DNA of 64,000 nt from assembly GCA_049487715.1 (NCBI GenBank), contig CP150570.1, positions 248,001 to 312,000 of the forward strand, read 5' to 3'. A model generated the notes under the pieces. That model did no database searches. It saw nothing but the letters and a program-made list of their open reading frames with translations, and was not told the origin of the DNA. Source of the stretch: Pycnococcus provasolii (Eukaryota > Chlorophyta > Pseudoscourfieldiophyceae > Pseudoscourfieldiales). Positions within the stretch are counted from its first letter, which is position 1. Every line of letters starts with the position of its first letter. A program made the translations under genes and the position numbers. This document shows, piece by piece, positions 37,071-45,623 of the stretch.

Positions 37071-37810
37071 CGCTACACGTGTTCACGAACACAACTCAAG
37101 CACAAAGAATGACGAGAAGAATGTTTTTTATTGGAAGAAGGATCTGGAACCCTGGGGGGTTCCATCGATCGCCGGAAACCCCAATCAGAAAATGCGCCTC
37201 TTACTCATCCCCGAATCGAAACAAATCACCTCTTGGAAATATCAAATACAGTATCTGCTTTCCCAGCCAGGTTCCATTCAAAATCCAATAACTCGCGCGC
37301 GCCATGCGTACACACACACGATGAGGAGCGTGCATGCGCAAGGGTGGAAAAACGTGCTGGCGGTGATGCGTGCACACGAGACGAATGCGGACGTGCAGGA
37401 GGCAACCGCCGTCGTTATTAAGCACTGTGGACGTTGTGTGCGCATCACGCGGCGAACGCACGACGACGCAACGGTGATGGTTAGTACTATGCAAAACAGG
37501 CGTGCACGTCATATGTATGTCGGACCACCACGTGCAAAGTGGAAACCAACCACCACCCTTTACTCTTACCTATTCAAAGAAACCCCGAACAGAACCAAAC
37601 CAACCCCCAACCCCCAACCAAAACCAGAAAAGAGGATGGATCACGACGGTACGGTTTTTTAAGTCTAAAGAGTATCCCGAAATCCCGCATTTGCGTTGTA
37701 CTTTTGCTCCCGAACCCTAACCCTTGCTCACCCAAGGCTCACCTCCTTCTCCTTTCCGCGTCGGACGCCATACCCCAGCGAGCCAGCCGGCCTCAACGCA
37801 CACGAGTAAC
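37071..37810. promoter_or_regulatory. Divergent intergenic region between PKS and the nucleotidyltransferase gene
   Basis: About 740 bp separate the PKS start (37070, leftward) from the ATG at 37811 (rightward), so both 5' leaders and promoters must lie here. No TATA-like or other motif stands out. A short CCCTAA-like stretch occurs at 37714-37720. Open frames across this stretch have no recognisable product. Confidence 0.5.
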
Positions 37811-40174
37811 ATGGCGACGACAGGGCAAGACGTCAGCCTCAGCGGTGCCGGCGCGCGCCTGCTCAGCGCGCTCAAAGCTTCGAATCCAGCCGGTGCCTCT
37901 GAATCCGGCGACGCTCCACCTCCAGGGGGCTCTTCTGCGGCGTCCTCAGTCGAGGCGTCCTTCTCCAGCATGTCGCTCTTCGCACCGCCCTCACCACCTC
38001 ACGGGCACGCGACAGCGGCGGCCGCAGCTCCGAGCAGTCCACAGGCAGGGGCACGCGCAGGTGGTGGTGGAGGAGGAGGAGGAGGCGGCGGAGGGAAGTA
38101 CGTGCCGCCGCACCGAGCGACACGGCGAGCACCACCGCCTGGCTTTGCAGCTTCGACAACGGCACCGCCGGGGTTCGAGGCGTCCTCAGCACCGCCACCG
38201 GGATTTGAGGCACCCGCGTCCCCTTCTCCTCCCGCGGCTGGACTGGGAGGAGACGTGCAGCACCAGCAACCACCGCCGCCAAACCACCAGCAGCAGGCTC
38301 TGCCGCCAGACCAGGAAATCCCGCAAATTCTGCGACACCTTCAGCACCTCGGCGAGATACGTGCGCAAACGCAGGCGCAAATCAACCAAATAAAAGAGCA
38401 AGTCATGCCTTCGGTGGAGCCGCCGCCGGGTGCGCCTCCTCGCCCGTCACCGGCGGAGGCTCTGGCAATTTTGCAGCCTCTCGTGAACCGCGTGCAGCAA
38501 ATAGACAGTGCGCTGGCGCAGGCGCAGATGCGACTTCACCAGCTTGCACCGCAGCACTTCCCACCACCACCGGGTGCACCACCGTTGCCGCCGATGCAGG
38601 CTGGCCCCCCTCCTCAGCCTGGTCAGCCATCTCCGCCGTCGCCACAGCAGCTCCAGCAGCCGCCGCCGCCGACATTACTACAGCAGCCGCCGCCACAGCA
38701 ACCACCGCCACCACTACCACCCCAGCAGCAGCAGCAGCCGCAACTCGACGCTTCTCTGCCGTCGCCGTCATCACCGCCATCACCACCTCTACCAGTCTCT
38801 CCACCACCACCATCTCAGACAGACCCAGCAGACGAAGGTGCTGCTCCCGCATCGTCCTCTGATCAAGCTGATGCGGATCCAGAGACGGAGGAGGATGAAG
38901 AGGAGCGTCGGCGACGCCGTGCCGAACGTCGGGCAGAACGCAACGCTCATCGCGAGCACGAGCCACGGAAGTACGACCGCCATTTGCCTCGTCGTCCACC
39001 TCGCCACCTGCAGTACCCAGGTTCGCCAGCCGCCGAGCAGATGGAGCTCGATGCCATGCTTGAGTCGCTTGTCGGCAGCCTGCGGCAGCCCGAGGCGGAG
39101 AAGCAGCTCATTCGGAGGACATACGACGAAATGCGCGCGATTGTTCAGCGCACCTTTGAAAAGGAGTATCCTGGCAAGTTCAAGCTTCACGTGTTCGGCT
39201 CTTGCGTGAGTGGCTTCGGCTTGCGCGATGCTGACGTGGACCTGTGCTTACAGATACCCACCGATACGCAGGAAGAGGCGGCGGAGGCGGTGGAGAGCCT
39301 CGCGGAGGCGGTGCGATCAGCCTACCCCGACATCGGCGACGACGCGAGTATGGATGATATGAACGTGAACCCGAACGGAATCAAGCATTCGGACGTGCTA
39401 GCTCTGACTCACGCTCGTGTTCCTATCGTGAAAGTGCAGCGCCTCCCTCGGAGGCTGCAGGGCATTGCGTGCGATATTTGCGTGAACAACACGCTCGCGG
39501 TTGTCAACACGCAGCTCCTGAAGGACTACGCGTCCATCGATCAGAGACTAACCCTGCTCGCCTTCTGCGTGAAGCATTGGGCACGCCAGCGTAAGGTGAA
39601 CTCCACCTACCACGGAACGCTGAGTTCGTACTGCTACGTCACCATGTGCATCTTCTTCCTGCAGACGCGCCATCCGCCGATCCTTCCCTGCCTTCAGGAC
39701 GAGAACATCCTCAAGCCGACATTCCGCGCGGAGATCAACGGGCACCTTTGCTCGTACCACCACCAGGCGCAGAATCTCGCCGGGTTTGGCAGGGCGAACA
39801 CCGAGAGCTTGTCGGATCTTCTCACCGGTTTCTTCGACTACTGGGCATATCGCCATGACTACAGCCGCGACGTGGCGTCGGTGCGTACGGGTCATGCCAT
39901 CACGAAGGTGAGCAAGGAGTGGACAACGCGCGTGGGCAAAGATCGGCACCTGATCTGCGTTGAGGATCCGTTCGACTTGTCGCACGACCTCGGTCGAACC
40001 GTGGACCGCAATTCCATCGGCGTTCTGCGCGACGAGTTTGTGCGTGCGACGCGCATTATGCGCGAGGAGCGCGATGCGGATACTGCGCTCCGCCTGCTGT
40101 TTGAGAAGTACGAGCCTCCCCCGAGGCCAGATCGGCCATCTGCCGAGGACGCCGAGTCTTCCGAGGCCCTGTGA
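37811..40174 (+). CDS. Non-canonical poly(A) polymerase / terminal uridylyltransferase (Cid1/Trf4-like)
   Basis: This is a single-exon frame of 787 residues. The ATG at 37811 has a good context (AACATGGCG); the frame stays open a little upstream but only with non-ATG codons. Residues 1 to about 400 are low complexity: a Gly run, then KYVPPHR, three PPGF-type repeats and long Pro/Gln tracts. The catalytic nucleotidyltransferase starts near residue 460 with FGSCVSGFGLRDADVDLCL, the GS...DxD signature of DNA polymerase-beta-like enzymes. It is followed by the central domain (YGTLSSYCYV-like, here YHGTLSSYCYV) and the PAP-associated motif SLSDLLTGFFDYW. Such enzymes add A or U tails to RNA in nucleus or cytoplasm. 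Whether this one prefers ATP or UTP cannot be told by eye. The long disordered N-terminus may recruit RNA partners. Confidence 0.87.
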   Translation: MATTGQDVSLSGAGARLLSALKASNPAGASESGDAPPPGGSSAASSVEASFSSMSLFAPPSPPHGHATAAAAAPSSPQAGARAGGGGGGGGGGGGKYVPPHRATRRAPPPGFAASTTAPPGFEASSAPPPGFEAPASPSPPAAGLGGDVQHQQPPPPNHQQQALPPDQEIPQILRHLQHLGEIRAQTQAQINQIKEQVMPSVEPPPGAPPRPSPAEALAILQPLVNRVQQIDSALAQAQMRLHQLAPQHFPPPPGAPPLPPMQAGPPPQPGQPSPPSPQQLQQPPPPTLLQQPPPQQPPPPLPPQQQQQPQLDASLPSPSSPPSPPLPVSPPPPSQTDPADEGAAPASSSDQADADPETEEDEEERRRRRAERRAERNAHREHEPRKYDRHLPRRPPRHLQYPGSPAAEQMELDAMLESLVGSLRQPEAEKQLIRRTYDEMRAIVQRTFEKEYPGKFKLHVFGSCVSGFGLRDADVDLCLQIPTDTQEEAAEAVESLAEAVRSAYPDIGDDASMDDMNVNPNGIKHSDVLALTHARVPIVKVQRLPRRLQGIACDICVNNTLAVVNTQLLKDYASIDQRLTLLAFCVKHWARQRKVNSTYHGTLSSYCYVTMCIFFLQTRHPPILPCLQDENILKPTFRAEINGHLCSYHHQAQNLAGFGRANTESLSDLLTGFFDYWAYRHDYSRDVASVRTGHAITKVSKEWTTRVGKDRHLICVEDPFDLSHDLGRTVDRNSIGVLRDEFVRATRIMREERDADTALRLLFEKYEPPPRPDRPSAEDAESSEAL

Positions 40175-41239
40175 AAATGTGTACGGTATTGATTGTGCTT
40201 GTGTATGTCATTGACTGGGAGAGGTGTTTTTGGAGATTTTTTTTTGTTTGCGATCAATCGATCTGGTGGGTGGGATAATTTTTTTTCAAAAACATAGAAA
40301 AACGAGATGAGATTGTGGGTGTCCGATTCTCTATACAAAGTAAAGTATGTAACGTGCTGCAGACCCCTTATCCTCTTTGGTTTGTGAAACACAATATAAT
40401 AGTAAGTTACAACGTGTACCTGTATGGTCAGTCGAGCTTACACTCACTCCTGTGACAAGTGGTTGTGATCCCAAATACCAAATACATACATAGTAAATTG
40501 ATTCAAGAACTCGTTCTTGAACATGTCCTGCCATTTTGCTGTGAAATCAAGCCACGGTTCCAACTCGGCAAGCACTTCGTCATCCCACTCTGCACCTTCT
40601 AGGACGTTTCGTTCGCGCCTAACATGCCTTACCATGTCCCCCCATCTGCGGTTTTTGCGAGAATTTTCTCGTGAAAACGTGCGCACACCAGGAGTGTCAA
40701 CTCGCAGTGCGCCTTTATGGTCGCCCTCGGATGACGGGCAGCTCCTTCCCTGGTCCAGCTCCTGCACGACGCAATTGGTCTTGTTGCGATCCTTGGCTCT
40801 ACATGATGGAGTCGGCATTCGTCAATACGTGCAAAAGCCAAGTCATATCCCCCACGCTTTGAAAGCATGTCCCAAGTCGTTACGTCGACTCGTTTTTCGT
40901 AGGACGAAGGAGGATGACGTAACGCCGAGGAGACTGCCTCACATGGTCGTGTAGGGACGCACCCCGTGGCCCACCGGTCCATACGCGCCATGCATGATTG
41001 ATTTCAAACGTGGAAACACCTGTAACCCGTTATGAAAGTTTTGGTCCCCACTGGAACACCTCACTGGAACCACTCACTCTCCCGACCGGGATCCCGAGCG
41101 AGGGGACCTACCTCTGCGAATATCGAGTATCGATTAGGGTATGATGAAAACCAATCTAGGGTTACCCGTAGGGTTCTTCTTGCTTCGCTTGTCACACCGA
41201 AAGACCTGAAATCTTGAAATCCGCCTTCTACTTCTCGCC
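40175..41239. other. Intergenic stretch with a possible small spliced minus-strand gene
   Basis: The first 250 bp are AT-rich and look like 3' UTR of the upstream gene. On the minus strand, two overlapping frames (start near 40991, and 40818-40444) give peptides of mixed, protein-like composition. The second ends with EWDDEVLAELEPWLDF and an aromatic tail. They could be two exons of one small gene, but I recognise no family and could not settle a splice site. The last 200 bp are the leader of the next gene. Confidence 0.3.
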
Positions 41240-43566
41240 ATGGCGTCGCGGGTGGTGGCCCCGACGGGTTCCCTCGTGCGCCTAGCTGCGGTTAACACGG
41301 CGTCGGCTTCCTCAGGATTGTCCTCTTCATTGTCCTCTTCATTGTCCTCGTTGGGTTCGAGTTGCCATTTGTCGTTTCATCTCCATGCTCGTGTGCTTTC
41401 CAGGGGGGTCAGCTCGTCGGCGTCGGCGTCGTCGGCGTCAGTCGCAGCAGCGTCACGCTTGCGCCATTCTGTTCAGGCGGGTGGCGCCTATGGGTTTGCG
41501 GCGTGCCTCACAAATGAGGTCAGGGCGGCTGCGCAGCGTTCTTCTACGCCGACGCTCAGAAGTATGCACCACCATCGTCGAACGTACTGTTCGACGCAGA
41601 CTCCGCCGCCGAAAACGCAAGCAAACGCAAGCATCACAAACCACGCGAACGCGCTCAAACAGCAAGCTCTGCAAAAAGCAAACTCACTCAAACAGCAAGC
41701 CACGGCCGTGCAGTCGAACCTGAAAAACCAAGCCACGGCTATGCAGTCGAACCTGAAAAACCAAGCCACGGCCGTGCAGTCGAACCTTATGCAAAAGCAG
41801 CAGGAAATGCGCACGTTCCTGCAGACGCAAACGCAAGCCATTACCAACTCACCCAGGGCTGTCGTGACGTCCATCCGAACCTCCATTCAAAAAGTCACTA
41901 CCACAGCACGTACCGCAATCAACAAACAACTCACCCGACTCGCCGCCATACCATCATCACTATACGCGAAACTAAAGCCACACTTACCAGCCTTCCTCTC
42001 AAAACGACTTGACGCACTCTTCGCGGCAATCTCTCGGCAACTCTCAGCCATCGCAGCCTCCCCTGCAACAGCCAGAACGAAAATCAACCAAATCTTGACT
42101 TCTCTCTGGCAGCAGTATCGCTTAACCGTCGCCGGTACCACGCTCGTCCTCTCCGCGTACGTGCTGTGGCGAAGCTCGTTTGCCGTGGCGAAGCAGGTGG
42201 TTGGTCTGTCGGAGACGTTCGCGGAGTTTGGCATACTGGCACTCGCGAGCCTATCCACCGTGCTTGTCGCGTACTTTGGCATGCGAAGGTACTACAGCCT
42301 GGACGGCGAAACCGTGTTTCGACTGGCGATGCGCAGACTGAATGCATGCGATCGCGTGCGCGATGCGATTGGACATCCGCTCACCGCATCCGAGCTTCGC
42401 GCTTACGTCATCACAGGAGGGGGGTTGAAGTGGGGAAAGACGAAATCGTCCTCTGCTGCTGCCACCGCCCCGCCGCCGCCGCCGCGACGTCCGTCTCGCT
42501 CGTCGACATGGTGCGCAAGTACATACAACCATCATCATCAAAACCACCACCAACGCAGCCACCTCAAAGCACATCACAAACACCAGAAAAGGTCTTAACA
42601 GGCAAAAATTTCTGGTCCTCCATACTGAACTTCTTCTCACTCCCAAAATATCGCAGTGGAAGACTTCACATGCTGTTTCCCATCCGCTCTTTGAGCCACC
42701 GTGGCGTGGTTTCGCTCACGGCCAAAAAGAAGAATGGAAGGTACGTCTTCAAGCTCCTCGCGGTGGACCTGCCCGCCAAGGCGGCTGCCACGCACGCGTC
42801 GGCATTGGCAAGCGAGCGTGCGGCGAGAGCCGCGGCGGCACGACGCGACTCCATACTCGGCGTGGGCGGATTCGGCGGAGGCGTTGGGCCCGCGTTGTAC
42901 GACGACACGAGCCTTCTTCCGTCGGACGACCGCGGCGAGGAATACAAACGCATCCGCGAGTGCGCGCACGGTACATACGCGCAGCCATACCGGGCGGCAC
43001 GCATCTACGTCGACGGAGATCCGGAACGATACGAGAAAGACGGCGTGCTCAGCGAGCTGCGCGACCCATTTTTGAAGAGTCTCGACGCGCAGGAAACGAT
43101 AGAGGCGGAGGACGACGAGGAGGAGGAGCAGGACGAAATTGAGGAGTCGGAACCACCTCCGAACGCTCGCGTCATTGAAGCAGATGTTCCCGCGCTTTCG
43201 GAGGATTCGCCGTACGTCACCACCTCCGCGGAGGCGACGTCGCAGTCGGTTGCCGCGGCGGCCACTTTGGGAAACCTCAAGTCGCAGGTGATTGACAGCA
43301 AGAAGGAGATGGAGCAGGAGGTGACGGCGGACAAGACGGGGCGTGCCAAGGCGGCGGAGGACCTTCGTAAGGCTGGCGTGAAGATGCTGCTACGTGACGA
43401 CGTCCGGCTTAAGGCGAAGGAGAGTGGTAGTTCCACAAAGCGTGAGGATGTGATTGACTCGGTGGATGCGCGAACGTCGGTGGGTGAGATGTACTTCTAC
43501 GAGCACGCGTTTGAGTGGTTCGCAGACCGCATGTCAAACTTGAGACGGCGAAGACCGGTTCAGTAA
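41240..43566 (+). CDS. Organellar membrane protein with Coa1/Tim21-like domain (two exons)
   Basis: The ATG at 41240 (GCCATGGCG) opens a frame with a Ser/Ala/Arg-rich leader, likely a mitochondrial or plastid targeting peptide. Then come 11-residue repeats of the QATAVQSNLKN type, a basic helical segment and a transmembrane hairpin near residues 300-350. From there the sequence reads VFRLAMRRLNACDRVRDAIGH. The partner half (GRLHMLFPIR...GVVSLTAKK...YVFKLLAVDLP) lies in the next frame, and the two together resemble a Coa1/Tim21-type fold. An intron 42519-42601 (AA|GTACAT...TTAACAG|GC) joins the frames in phase and gives 747 residues. A donor at 42489 is also in phase. Coa1 helps cytochrome oxidase assembly and Tim21 acts in protein import; I cannot choose between them. 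The C-terminus is acidic and unrecognised. Confidence 0.65.
41697..41795 (+). repeat. Three 33-bp in-frame tandem repeats
   Basis: The unit encodes QATAVQSNLKN (the second copy has Met for Val). The three copies are nearly identical in DNA, which suggests recent slippage or unequal exchange. They fall in an amphipathic, apolipoprotein/LEA-like helical stretch before the membrane domain. Confidence 0.85.
42519..42601 (+). other. Predicted intron, 83 bp
   Basis: The donor GTACAT at 42519 and the acceptor TTAACAG ending at 42601 connect exon frames that are otherwise one base out of phase. The join restores a continuous Coa1/Tim21-like domain. The alternative donor at 42489 (GTCCGT) would also keep phase. 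Confidence 0.5.
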
Positions 43567-43656
43567 GAAAGAACAGAACTACATATCGTCTATTTGACTT
43601 CACTAGAAAAAACATAAATAAAGAATGAATGAATATATGTTTTGAAAGAGTACTTA

Positions 43657-44844
43657 TTATTCGTCGTCGGTGTTGTCGTGTTGATGCACTTGCACGACGT
43701 GCACCTCAATATTTTCGTCGGCACACGCCTTGACTAATCTCTGTTCCGCCGCCTCGACGTCGCCGCCGGGCATCAACGAAACGTCCGGCGTCGCGACGCA
43801 CGCGCCACCTGACCCGCTAAACTTGGCTGCAAATCCGTGCGCTTCTGCGATTTCCACCATGCGCAAGTTTTGCTCACCCAGCGCATCGTCACCAAACATC
43901 TTACGTCTCAGCGCAAAGTTACGTCGGAACAGAGCGGGCCAGGAGGAGGAGGAGGAGGAGGAGGAGGTGGTGGTGGAGGAGGAGGTGAGAAGTGCCCGTC
44001 CATCGTCTGCAAGGCCAGCAACCTCTTTCATCGCCGCGTGGACGTCAGCGTCGCCGTTGTCGTACCGCTGGCGTAGGTCGGAGTGCACGCGCCCGGAGTC
44101 GGACGGCGCCTGTGCCACCAAAAGGCGCAGCGGAGGAAGCTGGCTTGACGAGAGAGGCGTGTACTTGCCAGCGTTTGCGGGTGGCGCATCCATGATGCTT
44201 TTGTGAAAGTCCATGTGCACGACACCTCCGTACACCTGTATGACTCGGTCCTGCAGACCCGCGGCAATGCCGAGTCGACGTTCCACAGAAAGGACGAGCG
44301 ATGGCAGTTCCTCCTTCACAGGTGCAACGTCACGGTACTGCGGGCACTGGTTGCAGTCGTTCGCGTGCAGCGGCAAGCTGTAGTGTTCGAAGAGGCACTG
44401 CAGCGTTGCCCATATGATGGCAGACGAGCCGCTGAGGCCACTCTGCCTTGGTATCGTGGTGTCGTAGCTGAGCGTGAACCCTGGTATCCAGTCTTGCGAA
44501 GCGAGATTGACTCCACGTTGTCTCCAGAAGTCAAAAAAAGCGTGCGTCGCAGCTTTTAGGAGGCGCACGCCTCCGTAGTAACCTTCTGCGTCGCACTTGG
44601 TGGCTGCGTCGGCGAGAGAGTCGTACTGAAGGCGGTCGTGCGAGACGTGTGGATGGAAGGTGATGGTGGGTGACCGCAGCGGCTTGAGTGTGACGGTTGC
44701 GTGGTAGTTTTTGATGAGTATGCTGAGAGTTTTGCCGTTGTACCCGTCGCTGGGATTGCCTAGCAGACCTATGCGTGCGTATGCACTGTGCGATATGGTG
44801 CGGTGATTACGGCGGCGAGCGAGTCGTGCGAGGAGGTTTCCCAT
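43657..44844 (-). CDS. GLCAK: Glucuronokinase (GHMP kinase family)
   Basis: A complete single-exon frame of 395 residues. It starts at the ATG at 44844 and converges on the previous gene with only 90 bp between stops. It carries ARIGLLGNPSDGYNGKTLS near residue 23, the ATP-binding GHMP motif as PRQSGLSGSSAI, GLQDRVIQVYGG...MDF, PSDSGRVHS and the C-terminal KFSGSGGACV motif. These match plant glucuronokinases, which phosphorylate D-glucuronate to glucuronate-1-phosphate (EC 2.7.1.43) in the myo-inositol route to UDP-glucuronate for cell-wall polymers. An Arg-rich N-terminus of about 20 residues is extra. A Ser/Thr run (about 43940-43985), encoded by GGA repeats on the plus strand, is inserted in a loop. 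Confidence 0.93.
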   Translation of the reverse strand: MGNLLARLARRRNHRTISHSAYARIGLLGNPSDGYNGKTLSILIKNYHATVTLKPLRSPTITFHPHVSHDRLQYDSLADAATKCDAEGYYGGVRLLKAATHAFFDFWRQRGVNLASQDWIPGFTLSYDTTIPRQSGLSGSSAIIWATLQCLFEHYSLPLHANDCNQCPQYRDVAPVKEELPSLVLSVERRLGIAAGLQDRVIQVYGGVVHMDFHKSIMDAPPANAGKYTPLSSSQLPPLRLLVAQAPSDSGRVHSDLRQRYDNGDADVHAAMKEVAGLADDGRALLTSSSTTTSSSSSSSSWPALFRRNFALRRKMFGDDALGEQNLRMVEIAEAHGFAAKFSGSGGACVATPDVSLMPGGDVEAAEQRLVKACADENIEVHVVQVHQHDNTDDE

Positions 44845-45263
44845 GTCAATCGATGGCGAAAATCGAAAATGAGGAGTGAGAAGTGAAATGAAAGGGACGA
44901 GTGCAAAAATGAAAGGTTGGATGGTACATAGGAAACGAAACGCGACGAAGTAGTAGTAGTAGTAGCAGTAGTGTGTGTGTGCTTGTTGTTGTTGTTTTGA
45001 AAACCACAGAGTTTGTTGTTACACGAACCCTGTTCACCACAGAGACATTCACGCTGGTTTGGCATTTCTTTCACGACGTGCGTATGTGCCGAAGGCGATC
45101 GTTCACGACGAAAGGAAAGCCCAGCCTCACGCTCACTCTCTCTCACCCACTCCACACGAAATTGCATATTCTTTTTTTTTTTCCATGGGTTTATGTTTTT
45201 TTGTTGTATTGTTTTTGTTTTTTGTTATTCAGGGTGGATCGCAGCACAGGATACCCGCGCCAC
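44845..45263. other. Intergenic: psbW 3' region and glucuronokinase leader
   Basis: This 419 bp stretch contains TAG-triplet, GT and TTG microsatellites (about 44951-44998) and a T-rich tract near 45170-45230. Both neighbours read leftward, so it holds the 3' UTR of psbW and the promoter of glucuronokinase. No gene is seen. Confidence 0.5.
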
Positions 45264-45623
45264 TTAGAGGCTGAGTCCCGAGTCGTCGCCCTTGTCCCCA
45301 CCGAGGTCACGCTGCGAGAGGTAGTACTGCGACCAGACGAACGTCGCGACGCTGGCGAGTGCGATGGCGAGCGCGGGGTCGTTGATTCCGAGCGGGAGGC
45401 CGACACCGTCGCCGTTCATGCGGTCGTCCACGAGGGCAAGCGCGGGGGCGGCGAAGGACGACACAGACGCCACAAGCGCAGGAAGAGCCACACGAGGAGC
45501 CACGGAAGCCACGGAAGCCTTCGCCGGAGACGAGGAGGACGAAGAAGCACGCACCACACAGTGCTTACGGGCAGAGATAGCCTTGACGGGTGCGCGCACA
45601 CTGGAGAGACGAGTGGACATCAT
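45264..45623 (-). CDS. psbW: Photosystem II reaction centre W protein precursor (PsbW)
   Basis: A frame of 119 residues from the first of two adjacent ATGs (45623). Residues 1 to about 60 are Ser/Ala/Arg-rich followed by a hydrophobic stretch (AAPALA), the bipartite leader expected for a stromal and then thylakoid-targeted protein. The mature part reads LVDDRMNGDGVGLPLG, then one transmembrane helix (about 20 residues), then an acidic tail ending in SGLSL. This matches PsbW, a nuclear-encoded single-span subunit that stabilises PSII supercomplexes in the thylakoid. Its presence places the source in the green lineage. No intron is needed. Confidence 0.93.
   Translation of the reverse strand: MMSTRLSSVRAPVKAISARKHCVVRASSSSSSPAKASVASVAPRVALPALVASVSSFAAPALALVDDRMNGDGVGLPLGINDPALAIALASVATFVWSQYYLSQRDLGGDKGDDSGLSL

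Noticed and set aside
1-37000. Hundreds of Arg/His/Ala-rich plus-strand frames of 60-350 codons across the PKS region
   Set aside because: They overlap the continuous minus-strand PKS frame, have the biased composition of antisense shadows in GC-rich DNA, start often at non-ATG codons and show no domains.
42166-43566. Second frame near the Coa1/Tim21-like gene as an independent gene
   Set aside because: Its first 130 codons overlap the first gene in another frame with shadow-like composition, and the conserved domain is completed only when the two are joined by a phase-compatible intron.
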